From Nocardia arizonensis (lineage in GTDB: Bacteria > Actinomycetota > Actinomycetes > Mycobacteriales > Mycobacteriaceae): a stretch of 64,000 nt of DNA. The notes below the pieces were generated by a model. That model did no database searches. It worked only from the letters and a program-made list of their open reading frames with translations, and had not been told where the DNA came from. Shown piece by piece: positions 1 through 8,518 of the stretch. The first letter of the stretch is position 1; each line of letters begins with the position of its first letter. Where the stretch lies: assembly GCF_001310275.1 (NCBI RefSeq), contig NZ_LGYZ01000027.1:62001-126000 (forward strand), read 5' to 3'. The translations under genes were made by a program, and so were the position numbers.

Positions 1-331
1 GTTCGACGGCGACCTGGAGTTTGTCCAGCGGGTCGGTGGGGCCGTCGGCGGCGGCGCGAAGCTGTTCGGCGATGCGGCCGACGGCGTCCTCGAACAGGGC
101 GAGCAGCAGTTCGTGCTTACCGTCGAATTGCAGGTAGAAGCTGCGTAACGATTGCCGCGAACGGTCGACGACCTCCTGCACCGTGAAGTCGGTAGTGCCC
201 TTCTCGGTGATGATCGCCTGGGCGGCATCGAGGAATCGCTGGACGCGTTCCTCCGCGCGCAGTTTGGCACTGCGCAGCGAGCGCTCGACGGCACGTTCCT
301 TCCAGGCCGGCTTCTCGCTCAGGCTGGTCAC
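1..331 (-). CDS. TetR/AcrR-family regulator, C-terminus cut by window edge
   Basis: This is the N-terminal DNA-binding half of a TetR-type repressor. Reading leftward from a GTG at 331-329, the protein begins VTSLSEKPAWKERAVERSL and has a helix-turn-helix with TDFTVQEVVDRS followed by the family hallmark SLRSFYLQFDGKHELLLALF, at about residues 50-85. The GTG is the only plausible start because an in-frame stop lies seven codons upstream. The gene runs off the left edge, so the ligand-binding domain is not visible. Its target is unknown; the regulator faces away from the alkB region across roughly 600 bp. Confidence 0.85.
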   Translation of the reverse strand, partial: MTSLSEKPAWKERAVERSLRSAKLRAEERVQRFLDAAQAIITEKGTTDFTVQEVVDRSRQSLRSFYLQFDGKHELLLALFEDAVGRIAEQLRAAADGPTDPLDKLQVAVE

Positions 332-937
332 CGACGCCTCGACCCCAGGTCATCCGAAGAGAACATGAGTGAACTGTACCGGAATGGACCTGGCGACGGA
401 ATTCGCCACCTGGTGGCGGCCTTTCCGAAATTGCCTTTTCAGACGCGGTAATATTATTCTCCACACCCGAACCCGCCATTGCCGCGGTGCGGGGACGCTG
501 GATAGCAGGCGGATTGCCGCTGTGCCGGCCGTGCGACCTCGTCGTCGCCGAGAACGCGCAGTTCTTCGATACGGTGGTCATGATCGGGATGGGCGGCGTC
601 GAATACCACGGGCACACCTGGGAACTCGGCGCGCGCATCTGGTCCACCCGGTCCATGGGGACGACGACCGGATCGTGCGACGCGGTACCGTCATCGGCGG
701 CGATCTCGAGGGAATGGAAAATGAAACGCCCACTCACCGGCCGTGTTTCACCCGGTTGAACCGAACGTCGCGGTCGGCGGCGAATTCCCGGGGCATACCG
801 AGCCTGCGCGTTCGCTCCCGGTGCACGTGGGAGGCGAAACGGCGCCGCCTTCGTTGACACCCTCCTCGGTTCGCAGGTAGCTTTGGACCCGAGGCGAGTG
901 TGATTCGGAATGGGCCGTCGCCTCCCGCGTATTCATC
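332..937. other. 606-bp interval holding a decayed crotonase fragment
   Basis: No intact gene is convincing here. The middle part (about 424-657) encodes a recognisable enoyl-CoA hydratase stretch, listed separately. The rest contains several overlapping open frames on both strands that look like GC-rich shadows. The right end should carry the promoter for the alkB gene, but no clear -35/-10 pair was found. Confidence 0.5.
424..657 (+). pseudogene. enoyl-CoA hydratase/isomerase (crotonase) fragment
   Basis: The frame through 487 reads PAIAAVRGRWIAGG, then CDLVVAENAQFFDTVV and GMGGVEYHGHTWELGAR. This matches the central crotonase region: the oxyanion-hole segment (AAVRG..IAGG), the CDL-VA strand, and the GVEYF-H-E-G-R stretch typical of mycobacterial and nocardial EchA proteins. 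About 75 residues align. There is no start codon with a ribosome site, and the similarity ends abruptly after the GAR motif, so both ends of the roughly 260-300 residue family are missing. I read it as a remnant of a deleted beta-oxidation gene rather than a functional product. Confidence 0.6.
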
Positions 938-2284
938 GTGTCGGTGCCGAGCGCGTATGCTCCGGCGGACACGGAAATCATCGAAGACCTCCGGTGGCGT
1001 CGCCGTCGGTACATGAATGGGCAGGGGTGCCGCGGCTCTCGAGGAGTTGCCGCGTACGGTTTCGATCCTTTTGGGGTGCCAGTGGCCGTTTTCGCGAACT
1101 CAGGGTATCGAGATCCCAAGCGCTATTTGTGGCTTCTGGGATTGATCGCGCCGGGGTGCGCGCTGCTACCGGTATATCTGGTCGGACGCACCGGAATGCA
1201 GATGTTCTGGTGGATAGGCCCGATTATCGTCTTTCTGATCATTCCACTGCTCGAACTCGTCGTCGGCGACGACGGGAGTACCCCGCGCGACGAGGATTAC
1301 GAGCGGCTGGCCGGAGATCGGTACTACCGGTGGTGCACCTATCTGTTCCTCCCGCTGCAATTCGCCGGGCTGACGATCGCGGGCGCGGTCTGGGCGGGCA
1401 CCGGACCCGACCTCATCGACAAGGTGGGATTGGCGGTCACCCTCGGCATCGTGTCGGGGGTCGGCATCAATGCCGCGCACGAACTCGGACACCGCTCCGA
1501 ACATCTCGAGCGCTGGTTGTCCAAGATCGCGTTGGCGCAATCCGGGTACGGGCATTTCTTCGTCGAACACAACCGCGGCCACCACGTCCGCGTGGCCACA
1601 CCCGACGACCCGGCCAGCGCCCGATTCGGCGAGACGCTGTGGGAATTCCTGCCTCGCAGCGTGATCGGAGGGTTTCGTTCGGCGATCGCGCTGGAACGCG
1701 ACCGGCTCGCACGCCGGGGCAAACGCTGGTTCAGCATGGACAATCACATCGTGCAGGCGTGGGCGATGAGCATCGCGCTGTTCGCGACCATGATCCTGCT
1801 GTTCGGCTACACCATCGCCCCATATCTGGTGATACAGGCGCTGATCGGTATCGCGCTACTGGAAACCGTCAACTACATCGAGCACTACGGATTGCTGCGA
1901 GCGCGGCGGGCCAACGGCCGTTATGCGCGATGCTCACCGCGCGACAGCTGGAACAGCGATCGTCTGGTCACGAACGTCTTCCTGTTCCATCTCCAGCGCC
2001 ACAGCGATCACCACGCCAATCCGGGCCGCCGTTACCAGACCCTGCGCAGCAGCGAACAGGCCCCGCAGCTACCCAGTGGCTACGCCACCATGGTTCTGCT
2101 GGCAGTGGTGCCGCCGCTGTGGCGCGCCGTCATGGACCACCGGGTACTCGACCACTACGGCGGTGACCTCGCGCTGGCGAACACCGGAACACGGCATACG
2201 CCCGGCGACATTGACAGCCGGGCCGCACCCGGAGTTGACTGGAGTGGTAACCGTGAAACCGCTGGTCACGACGATGCGAGCTGA
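938..2284 (+). CDS. alkB: alkane 1-monooxygenase (AlkB family)
   Basis: Integral-membrane non-haem di-iron hydroxylase that would oxidise the terminal carbon of n-alkanes. All the family histidine boxes are visible: HELGH near residue 182, HNRGHHVRVATPDDPASAR near 211, the NYIEHYGLLR signature, and HSDHH in the C-terminal third. Several hydrophobic segments precede them. Family members are about 400 residues, whereas this GTG start gives 448, so a downstream start (ATG 1014 or GTG 1077, just before the conserved GYRDPKRYLWLLG) is possible; none has a strong ribosome site. No rubredoxin or rubredoxin reductase gene follows, unlike the usual alkB-rubA-rubB order in Nocardia and Rhodococcus, so the electron donor must be encoded elsewhere. 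Confidence 0.93.
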   Translation: MSVPSAYAPADTEIIEDLRWRRRRYMNGQGCRGSRGVAAYGFDPFGVPVAVFANSGYRDPKRYLWLLGLIAPGCALLPVYLVGRTGMQMFWWIGPIIVFLIIPLLELVVGDDGSTPRDEDYERLAGDRYYRWCTYLFLPLQFAGLTIAGAVWAGTGPDLIDKVGLAVTLGIVSGVGINAAHELGHRSEHLERWLSKIALAQSGYGHFFVEHNRGHHVRVATPDDPASARFGETLWEFLPRSVIGGFRSAIALERDRLARRGKRWFSMDNHIVQAWAMSIALFATMILLFGYTIAPYLVIQALIGIALLETVNYIEHYGLLRARRANGRYARCSPRDSWNSDRLVTNVFLFHLQRHSDHHANPGRRYQTLRSSEQAPQLPSGYATMVLLAVVPPLWRAVMDHRVLDHYGGDLALANTGTRHTPGDIDSRAAPGVDWSGNRETAGHDDAS

Positions 2285-2395
2285 GGTGCCAGCGCCGAGA
2301 GCAGCTTGTGGGCGACTATCGACCGGTCGGCGCCTGGTAAGCGGATGAGCGCCTGCGCGCGCGTCACCGGCCCGGCGCCCTCCGGTCCATCCACA

Positions 2396-2425
2396 GAAGT
2401 CGAGAACTCGGAAGTCGAGAAGTCG
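2396..2425 (+). repeat. short direct repeat upstream of the DUF6131 gene
   Basis: The 11-mer GAAGTCGAGAA occurs at 2396-2406 and exactly again at 2411-2421, 15 bp apart. A shorter GAAGTCG overlaps at 2419-2425. The last copy lies where the ribosome site of the following ATG (2428) would be, so it may have a role in translation or simply be a local duplication. Confidence 0.6.
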
Positions 2426-2427
2426 TC

Positions 2428-2583
2428 ATGATCATCATCGGACTCATCCTGCTAATCTTGGGATTCATTTTCAACATTCCGATCCTGTGGACCATCGGCA
2501 TCATCGCACTGGTCATCGGTTTGGTGCTGCTGTTGTTGGGGTCGACGGGACGCGCCGTCGGGGGACGTAGGCACTACTACTGA
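2428..2583 (+). CDS. DUF6131-type small membrane protein
   Basis: A 51-residue protein starting MIIIGLILLILGF and ending GRAVGGRRHYY. It has two hydrophobic stretches (about residues 2-14 and 20-37) separated by the short turn FNIPILW, then a basic tail. This pattern, especially the NIPILWTIGII and GSTGRAVGGRRHYY motifs, matches the DUF6131 family of tiny actinobacterial membrane proteins of unknown role. It sits 68 bp before another single-pass protein on the same strand, so the two may be co-transcribed. No catalytic feature is seen. Confidence 0.85.
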   Translation: MIIIGLILLILGFIFNIPILWTIGIIALVIGLVLLLLGSTGRAVGGRRHYY

Positions 2584-2651
2584 CGGGGGCCCGCGTCCGC
2601 GACCCGTAGACGGTCGCGGCGCGCGGCCGTACATCCTCGAGGAGGGCAGAG

Positions 2652-3050
2652 ATGTCCACCAGCACCATCGTCTGGATCGTCGTCATCGCGGTCGTTGTGG
2701 TTCTGCTCCTGGCGGCGGTCGGCGCGGCGCTGCGGCGCCGACGCCTACAGCAGCGCCGGGACGAAGCCAAACGGATCCGCGCCGAAACGGTCGAACAGAC
2801 CCGGCAGGTCCGACAGCGTGAAGCGCTGGCCGACGAGACCGCCGCCAAGGCGCGCGCCGCGGCCGCCGAGGCCGACGCCGAGGCCGCCCGTGCCGCGGGT
2901 CTGGAACAAAAGGCATCCGAACACCGCAGTGCCGCGAGTTCCTCGCGCGAGGCGGTGAACCGGGAACGGGAACGCGCCGACCGAATCGACCCGACGACGA
3001 AACCGGCCGACGAGTCGACGGGACGAACGCAACCGCCCCGGAACGGGTAG
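2652..3050 (+). CDS. single-pass membrane protein with charged Ala-rich coiled coil
   Basis: A 132-residue protein with an N-terminal transmembrane helix (about residues 6-27, TIVWIVVIAVVVVLLLAA) followed by a strongly charged segment rich in Arg, Glu and Ala (about 28-115) with heptad character, likely a cytoplasmic coiled coil, and a polar Pro/Thr-rich end. The start is supported by GAGGAGGG ten bases upstream of the ATG. Similar small proteins in actinobacteria resemble the membrane anchor plus helix of YtxH-like or stress proteins, but no function can be assigned from this sequence. Confidence 0.8.
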   Translation: MSTSTIVWIVVIAVVVVLLLAAVGAALRRRRLQQRRDEAKRIRAETVEQTRQVRQREALADETAAKARAAAAEADAEAARAAGLEQKASEHRSAASSSREAVNRERERADRIDPTTKPADESTGRTQPPRNG

Positions 3051-3183
3051 CTCGCGTCTCCGCTGTGGCGGCATCGGGCCGGAGCGACGCGGGCCCGCGC
3101 GCCCACAGCGTGGTGGGGTATCCGGCCTCGATGATCCGACGCGCCGTCGGGCCGACCGCCGAGTCCGATGAATCCGACGCGCG

Positions 3184-3717
3184 TCAGCGGCCCTGCTCGT
3201 CTGCCGTCTCCGGTGTTTCGATCCGCGCGGGGGTCGGCCGGTAGAACATCGCCAGCAGTCCCGCCGTGGCGACCACGCCGAGTCCGAGCGCGATACCGCC
3301 GCCCGCCCAGCCGGTGATCTCGATGTCGGCGACGTGATCCAGCGACAGCCATCCGGGCCCGGTCAGTCCGAGCGCGACCGCGACCACGGCCAGCACCAGG
3401 ACGTACTCGTAGCCCTCCGCGAACACGAAGAAGCCGTTGCGCCGGTGCGCGAGCAGACCCGCGACCAGCATGACCGAGACCACCGCCCCGGCCGCGAACG
3501 GTGTGAGCAGGCCGACGATCAGCAGCACGCCCGCGCCGATCTCGGTGATCACGCTGAACCATGCCTGGAGCACGGGGCGGCGCAGTCCCAGTCCGCCGAA
3601 CCAGCGCGCGGTGCCCTCGATGCGCCCGCCGCCGACCCAGTGGTTGACCCCGTGTGCGATCATCGTCACACCGACCACCAGCCGCAGCAGCAGCGGGGCC
3701 ATATCGGCGACCTGCAT
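3184..3717 (-). CDS. DoxX-family membrane protein
   Basis: A 177-residue polytopic membrane protein of the DoxX/SURF4-like superfamily. It opens MQVADMAPLLLRLVVGVTMIAHG and has the signature GLRRPVLQAWFSVITEIGAGVLLIVGLLTPFAA, with about four transmembrane helices and a short polar tail. DoxX proteins are linked to redox stress and thiosulfate or quinone chemistry in other bacteria; the exact role here is unknown. GGAGG lies seven bases before the ATG. The ATG overlaps the stop of an upstream ORF by one base (TAATG), so it is probably translated by coupling to that damaged gene. Confidence 0.85.
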   Translation of the reverse strand: MQVADMAPLLLRLVVGVTMIAHGVNHWVGGGRIEGTARWFGGLGLRRPVLQAWFSVITEIGAGVLLIVGLLTPFAAGAVVSVMLVAGLLAHRRNGFFVFAEGYEYVLVLAVVAVALGLTGPGWLSLDHVADIEITGWAGGGIALGLGVVATAGLLAMFYRPTPARIETPETADEQGR

Positions 3718-3931
3718 TACCTCACCTCCGTGGCCGCGTAGCCGCCGCCGTCTAATTGTGCTGTCGGACCACTGAATTCCCCGGGCTCGGCGGCGACGAC
3801 GCATTCCTCCACGAAGGATAGCGCCTTCAGGCGGTTCTGCTCCTGGCGGCGGTGCACGGCGCAGCGATGGCCGCGAGATCGGCGGGCTCGTCGCGCCACA
3901 CGGTCTCGTATTCGGCCGCGGTGTAGCGCAC
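3717..3931 (-). pseudogene. frameshifted small gene translationally coupled to doxX-like gene
   Basis: Two frames together suggest one protein of about 70 residues. From GTG 3931 the sequence reads MRYTAAEYETVWRDEPADLAAI and then stops within 35 codons. The neighbouring frame continues with HRRQEQNRLKALSFVEECV and a Gly-rich end (DGGGYAATEVR), stopping at TAA 3719-3717, which overlaps the DoxX ATG. A one- or two-base slip near 3825-3845 would join them. The stop/start overlap with DoxX argues that the downstream frame is truly coding. The family was not recognised. It could be a real pseudogene or a sequence error. Confidence 0.4.
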
Positions 3932-4135
3932 GGGAATCCGTACCCGCGCGGGTCACGCGCGGGAATTCGGCCTCGGGTCCCGCGCGGATGGTCGGTCCAG
4001 TTACGGGTGGCGGATGCCTCGAGCCGCGGAGCCTGCACCACGATGACCGCGCCACCGACCGCCGCGCGGTTTCACGATCATCGGCCCGGGTATCCGCCGA
4101 CCGTTCGAAGGTCCGCGACAACGAGGAAATCCGGT

Positions 4136-4981
4136 ATGACGAGAACGAATTCGCACGCGGTGTCATTCACCGGCGGGTCGGCGGGCGCGCCGAGTGCCGA
4201 GCGCATCGCCAAGAACCGCGTGGTGGAACGGGGCGCCCGCGCCGGCTTCGTCATGACCGGTGTCGTGCACATTCTCATAGGACTCATCGCCGTTCGCCTC
4301 GCCGTCGGCGCGGGCGGCGGCACCGCAGACCAGTCCGGGGCGATGGCGGAACTGGCCGCACGGCCCTTCGGGCGAATCATGCTGTGGGCGGGCGTGATCG
4401 GCTTCGTCATGCTGGCCATGTGGCGGCTGTTCGAAGCGATCTTCGGCCGCAGCCGCGACTCCGGCGACGACACGAGAGCCGCGATCGCGCACCGCGCGAA
4501 ATCGATCGGTGAGGCCGCGGTCTACCTCGCCCTGACCTACTCGGCATTCCAATTCGCGCGGGGCGGTGCGTCCGGCGGCGGGGGCCGGGGTCCGGGAATC
4601 ACCGCGCGACTGTTGCAGAACAGCGGCGGGATCATCGTACTCGTCGTAGCGGGGCTCGCGATCATCGGCGTAGGCGGCTACTACGTCTACAAGGGCGCGC
4701 GGGCGAAGTTCATGGACGATCTCGACGCATCGGCGGGTGATCTCGCGCGGTGGCTCGGTATCGCCGGCTACATCGCGAAGGGTTCGGCGCTGGCCGCGGT
4801 GGGCGTACTCGTGATCGTGGCCACCACGCGGTCCGAGCCCGACAAGGCGTCAGGACTCGACGGCGCGCTGAAAACACTGGGCGCACAACCGTACGGCGCG
4901 GTGCTGTTGATCGTCGCCGCCGCGGGCATCGTCACCTACGGTCTGTACAACTTCGTCAGGGCCAGGCACGCCGAGCTGTAG
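4136..4981 (+). CDS. DUF1206 domain membrane protein
   Basis: A 281-residue membrane protein with six predicted helices arranged as three repeated two-helix units, the hallmark of DUF1206. The repeats begin with ARAGFVMTGVVHILIGLIA (about residue 36), then IGEAAVYLALTYSAFQF, and LGIAGYIAKGSALAAVGVL. Each unit has the Gly-rich first helix and a conserved polar residue. The ATG at 4136 was chosen because AGGA precedes it and because the residues before it look non-coding. Function is unknown; the family is common in actinobacteria. Its last 26 bp overlap the convergent acyltransferase gene. Confidence 0.88.
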   Translation: MTRTNSHAVSFTGGSAGAPSAERIAKNRVVERGARAGFVMTGVVHILIGLIAVRLAVGAGGGTADQSGAMAELAARPFGRIMLWAGVIGFVMLAMWRLFEAIFGRSRDSGDDTRAAIAHRAKSIGEAAVYLALTYSAFQFARGGASGGGGRGPGITARLLQNSGGIIVLVVAGLAIIGVGGYYVYKGARAKFMDDLDASAGDLARWLGIAGYIAKGSALAAVGVLVIVATTRSEPDKASGLDGALKTLGAQPYGAVLLIVAAAGIVTYGLYNFVRARHAEL

Positions 4982-6263
4982 GAACGTTCTCGCGGCGGGT
5001 GCTGGTCAGTAGCGCGGTCCCGGTCACGAGCATGAGGGCCGCGAGCATCGACGCGGTCTCGGTGCCGAGCCCCACCCGCCACAGCGCGAATATTCCCGCC
5101 GTCGACAGCGCGGTCCCCGTGACCGCCGCGGCGGTGCCGGTGCGCGGCGCGAATCCGGCGCAGAACAGATCCCAGCGGACGACCAGGCGCACCGTCCCCA
5201 TCAGCACCGCCGCCCCGAGGATCAGCCACAGCGGCCGTAGCAGCCACCACGCGGTGGTGCTCGCGGGCAGCAGTGCCGGAATGAACAGCGTCGGCGCGAT
5301 CAGCACCACCATCACCGGGATGTGCCACAGGTAGATCGACATGAGCGTGGCGGCGAGGATCCCGAGGACGCGCCGCAGTCCGTCGCGTGGCTCCCAGTTC
5401 ACCAGCCGCCGGTCGACCATCACGATCACCGCCGTCTGGACGGTGGCCAGCACCGACAGCGCCGAGGTCGGCGGCGCGAGATTCGAGACCGGCGCGTCGG
5501 CCACGCCGAGCATCGTCGGAAGGTAGGGACCTGGTCCAACCATGACCGCCAGCGCCGCCACGCCCGCCGCCGCGACCCCCGCCGCCGCGCCGCCCCCTAT
5601 CCGCGCGAATGTGCCACGGGCATAGAGGATTCCGAGCTGATGGCAGAACAGCCAGACGAACAGCAGATTCCACTCCGCGAATCGGCCCTCGCCCCCGAAC
5701 CGGAGCGCGTCCACCGTGAACGACGCCCCCAGCAGCGCTACCGGGGCTATCCATGCCCCCAGATCGTGCACCCGCAATGCCGCGGGCGCGACCGCCGTCG
5801 CCACCAGGTAGATCGCCAGGAACCACAGCGGATTCGCGACGATATCCACGACCGTCTTCGCCGCCTGCGCCGAATACAGACCCAGCGCGAGCCCGGCCAC
5901 GATCCCGAACACGATCAACGGCACCACCGGCACACTCAATCGCTTCGCCCGCGCCCCGAGATACGCGCCGTAGGTCATCGCGCGAGCGCGGCACCTGTCC
6001 ACGACCAGGGTATTGGCGTACCCGCCCGCCAGGAAGAACAGCGGCATCACCTGAAGCACCCAGGTCGCCACCCATACCGCCCGCCCGTGCAATGTCGGAT
6101 CTCCTCGCACGGCGCCGTCCGACATCGTCACCCGGACCGAAACCCAGTGCACGAAGACCACAACGCCGATGGAGAACACCCGAACGATATCGAGCGTCCA
6201 GTTCCGCCCACCCCGCCCCGCGGGCGCCACCACTCCCGTACCGCCCGCAATGCCCTCCGCCAT
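4956..6263 (-). CDS. membrane acyltransferase (acyltransferase_3 family)
   Basis: A 435-residue polytopic protein of the acyltransferase_3 family, which transfers acyl groups to sugars or lipids at the membrane. The N-terminal motif is LDIVRVFSIGVVVFVHWVS, where the His after two hydrophobic turns is the family's catalytic residue, followed by about ten transmembrane helices. LMSIYLWHIPVMVV near residue 320 is the second conserved helix. The acceptor is unknown; it may modify an envelope polysaccharide or glycolipid. The start at ATG 6263 fits the family N-terminus. It converges with the DUF1206 gene and overlaps it by 26 bp. Confidence 0.88.
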   Translation of the reverse strand: MAEGIAGGTGVVAPAGRGGRNWTLDIVRVFSIGVVVFVHWVSVRVTMSDGAVRGDPTLHGRAVWVATWVLQVMPLFFLAGGYANTLVVDRCRARAMTYGAYLGARAKRLSVPVVPLIVFGIVAGLALGLYSAQAAKTVVDIVANPLWFLAIYLVATAVAPAALRVHDLGAWIAPVALLGASFTVDALRFGGEGRFAEWNLLFVWLFCHQLGILYARGTFARIGGGAAAGVAAAGVAALAVMVGPGPYLPTMLGVADAPVSNLAPPTSALSVLATVQTAVIVMVDRRLVNWEPRDGLRRVLGILAATLMSIYLWHIPVMVVLIAPTLFIPALLPASTTAWWLLRPLWLILGAAVLMGTVRLVVRWDLFCAGFAPRTGTAAAVTGTALSTAGIFALWRVGLGTETASMLAALMLVTGTALLTSTRRENVPTARRAWP

Positions 6264-6381
6264 AGTCGAGAAATAGCGGTTCCCCTTGAACAGGCGGTGA
6301 ATACCGCGAGGTCACAGCGTCTCGAACCGGACTCGACTCGGCAGTGCCCCATCCAGAGCAGTCGTGGCGGCGTCCGACCGC

Positions 6382-7092
6382 TCAGTTCGGCGTGATGTCG
6401 GCCCGCACCAGGTTGTGATCGGACAACCCCTCGACGTCCTCGACGGCGACATCCGTCGCCGTCGCGCCGAGGGTGACCACTTGGTCGATGAACTGGGACC
6501 TGGTTCCCGAGCCGCGCGGCCGGGTCGGCGGGTCGGCGGGTAGGGGAGCGACGGTGAAATCGGGGCCGAGTGCGGCGGCGACCGTTTCGCGATCGGCATT
6601 GAAATCGCCGAGCAGGACCGTGGGCGCGTCGGCCGAGACGGCAAGGTCGGCCAGGTGGGCGAGTTGGCCCGTGCGCCGCCCGTCGCCGGTCACGTGGGTG
6701 GCGATCACGATGAGATCGTCGGTGCGCACGACCATCGCGCCCTTGCCTGGGTCGTCGGCGAACGCGGCCGCGGTGACCAGTGTGCTGCCCGGATCGGCGA
6801 TCACCACCAGGTATTCGTCGCGGTCGCGCAACGCGGTGGCGATCCGCTTGGGGCGCGGCACGCGCGGATAGCGCATGGCGTGCACGGCGCGGTCGGGCAG
6901 AGCCTCGCGCAGTGCGGCGAGTTGATCGCCGCTGACTTCCTGCAAGGCGATCGCCCGCTCCTTGTGATCGGTCAGGCGGGCGGTCACCGCGGCGATGCGG
7001 TCGGGTTCGCTCGGCCACCGGTCGGCCACCTCTTCGTACCAGTTCTCCGCGTGGACGCGGTGCAGGACGTTCCAGGTGGCGACGGAGATCAC
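6382..7092 (-). CDS. endonuclease/exonuclease/phosphatase-family hydrolase
   Basis: About 236 residues of the EEP fold, a metal-dependent phosphodiesterase or phosphatase domain. Visible signatures are ISVATWNVLH at the N-terminus (catalytic Asn), IALQEVSGDQ (metal-binding Glu), VIATHVTG, VLLGDFNADRE (Asp-Asn pair) and GLSDHNLVRADI (catalytic Asp-His). All core residues are present, so it should be active; the substrate could be nucleic acid, a phospholipid or an inositol phosphate. There is no signal peptide. GTG 7092 was taken as start; a TTG at 7101 would add three residues. It lies 52 bp behind the DUF3089 gene on the same strand and may share its transcript. Confidence 0.85.
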   Translation of the reverse strand: MISVATWNVLHRVHAENWYEEVADRWPSEPDRIAAVTARLTDHKERAIALQEVSGDQLAALREALPDRAVHAMRYPRVPRPKRIATALRDRDEYLVVIADPGSTLVTAAAFADDPGKGAMVVRTDDLIVIATHVTGDGRRTGQLAHLADLAVSADAPTVLLGDFNADRETVAAALGPDFTVAPLPADPPTRPRGSGTRSQFIDQVVTLGATATDVAVEDVEGLSDHNLVRADITPN

Positions 7093-7144
7093 GATCGACA
7101 ACGGTATCGGATGACCGACTGCCCCACCACCGAGGGAGACCGCC

Positions 7145-8338
7145 TCAGTGCGAGGCGAGCCAGGCGTCGGACTGCTGCTGGGCGATCGAGATGAGCCGGT
7201 CGTATCCGAGATTGATATCGACCAGACGCGATTCGAACAGCGGCCGCTCGTTGAGGCGGTCCGGCCCGGTGAGCGTGGTGTTGTAGAAGGCGTAGCCATC
7301 GCGTTGTTCGCAGCGTCCGGTCGCCCGCGATGCCGTGGAGGTCCAGGTCGAGTCCGAATGCGGGAAGGTGTGCGGCAGCACCGTGTAACTGAGCAGGCTC
7401 GAGATGAGCCCGGACGCGTACGGTGCGGACGGCACGGTCACCGGCTGCGGTGCGTCGTCACCGCTGAGCGGACCCGGATCGGTGCACGCCACCGTGTAGC
7501 CGGGACCGTAGGGCAGCCCCCATCGCTGTGAGATCACGCCGAGATCGGCATCGGCGATCAGGGACATCGCCGAATCCTTCCGCCCCCGGGAATAGGCGAC
7601 CACACAAGCGTATTCGCCGCGTTCGGTGCACACCGGAATCGTACGGAAGTCACCGCCCACGGTGCTGCCGCGCGCGGTCGTGACGTTGCCGTCCATCAGG
7701 AAGGCACCGACCAGCCGCGCCCGCGCCCGCGCGTCGGTCTCGACGTGATCGCGAATGAGCTTGCGCGCCATCAGCGTGCCCTGCGAGTGGCTGATGATGA
7801 TCACGCCCCGGCCGTGATTGTCGTTGGCGAGGTAGTCGTCCCAGGCGTTCTCGACATCCCGGTACCCCTGCTGGGCGAGATCGAGTCCGGTGGCGAGATC
7901 CACCGGCAGCGCGGGCAGCGTCACCTGGCGGTACACCGGCGCGAACACCCGGCACAGACCGGAGAACCGCGCGGCCTGGAAGCTCGCGATGGACCGCACC
8001 TCCGGCCGCGCGACCGGATCCTGATCAGCGGCGATCTGATCGCCGACCCTCGGATACAAATAGAAGCAGTCCACGGCCTTCGCGCCCTCGCTCACCGAGA
8101 CGGCCTCGCTCACCTTCCCGGTCGCCAGATCCGTGGTGTCGGAGGGCAGATCACACGGGTCGTCGGTCTTCGACGGATGACACAGCCAGGTGGTCGCGCG
8201 CCCCGCGGGTTGCGCCGCGGCCACCCCCGGAGTCAGTATCGCCACCGCGATCAGTACGAGTGCCAACACACGCCGCCACGTCGTCCTCGGCCCCGAGGAA
8301 CCCACCACGCCCACTCCGATGTCTCCCGCCTGCGTCAA
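7145..8338 (-). CDS. secreted DUF3089 alpha/beta-hydrolase (lipase-like)
   Basis: A 397-residue exported hydrolase. After a charged leader, residues about 23-42 form a signal-peptide core (VLALVLIAVAILTPGVAAAQP). The mature part starts with TTWLCHPSKTDDPC, a DUF3089 landmark, and carries the nucleophile elbow SHSQGT near residue 183. Acid and His residues in the second half (HTFPHSD region) complete the likely triad. DUF3089 proteins are common in mycolata and are probably esterases or lipases acting outside the membrane. Four or more cysteines suggest disulfides. Likely in one transcript with the downstream EEP protein. Confidence 0.88.
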   Translation of the reverse strand: MTQAGDIGVGVVGSSGPRTTWRRVLALVLIAVAILTPGVAAAQPAGRATTWLCHPSKTDDPCDLPSDTTDLATGKVSEAVSVSEGAKAVDCFYLYPRVGDQIAADQDPVARPEVRSIASFQAARFSGLCRVFAPVYRQVTLPALPVDLATGLDLAQQGYRDVENAWDDYLANDNHGRGVIIISHSQGTLMARKLIRDHVETDARARARLVGAFLMDGNVTTARGSTVGGDFRTIPVCTERGEYACVVAYSRGRKDSAMSLIADADLGVISQRWGLPYGPGYTVACTDPGPLSGDDAPQPVTVPSAPYASGLISSLLSYTVLPHTFPHSDSTWTSTASRATGRCEQRDGYAFYNTTLTGPDRLNERPLFESRLVDINLGYDRLISIAQQQSDAWLASH

Positions 8339-8518
8339 CGACAGGCGTCGACCCTAACCGGGACAACCGTCGGGTTCGGGGAATTCGATCACATGGTGAC
8401 CGGGCCGTGACCGTCGCCGGTCTGTGCACGCCGTCCGGTGTGAACGCCGAGACCGGAACAAGCGCAACCGGATTGCCGAGGACGTTCGAAAGCCCGTCCG
8501 CGCGATGGTGATCGTCCC

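Noticed and set aside
369..857. 162-codon plus-strand frame
   Set aside because: Amino-acid composition is Arg/Pro-rich and typical of a GC-shadow frame; the crotonase similarity lies in a different frame.
117..860. Long minus-strand frame over the tetR-alkB gap
   Set aside because: It overlaps both the real TetR gene and the crotonase remnant, is Arg/Pro-rich, and has no family motif or ribosome site.
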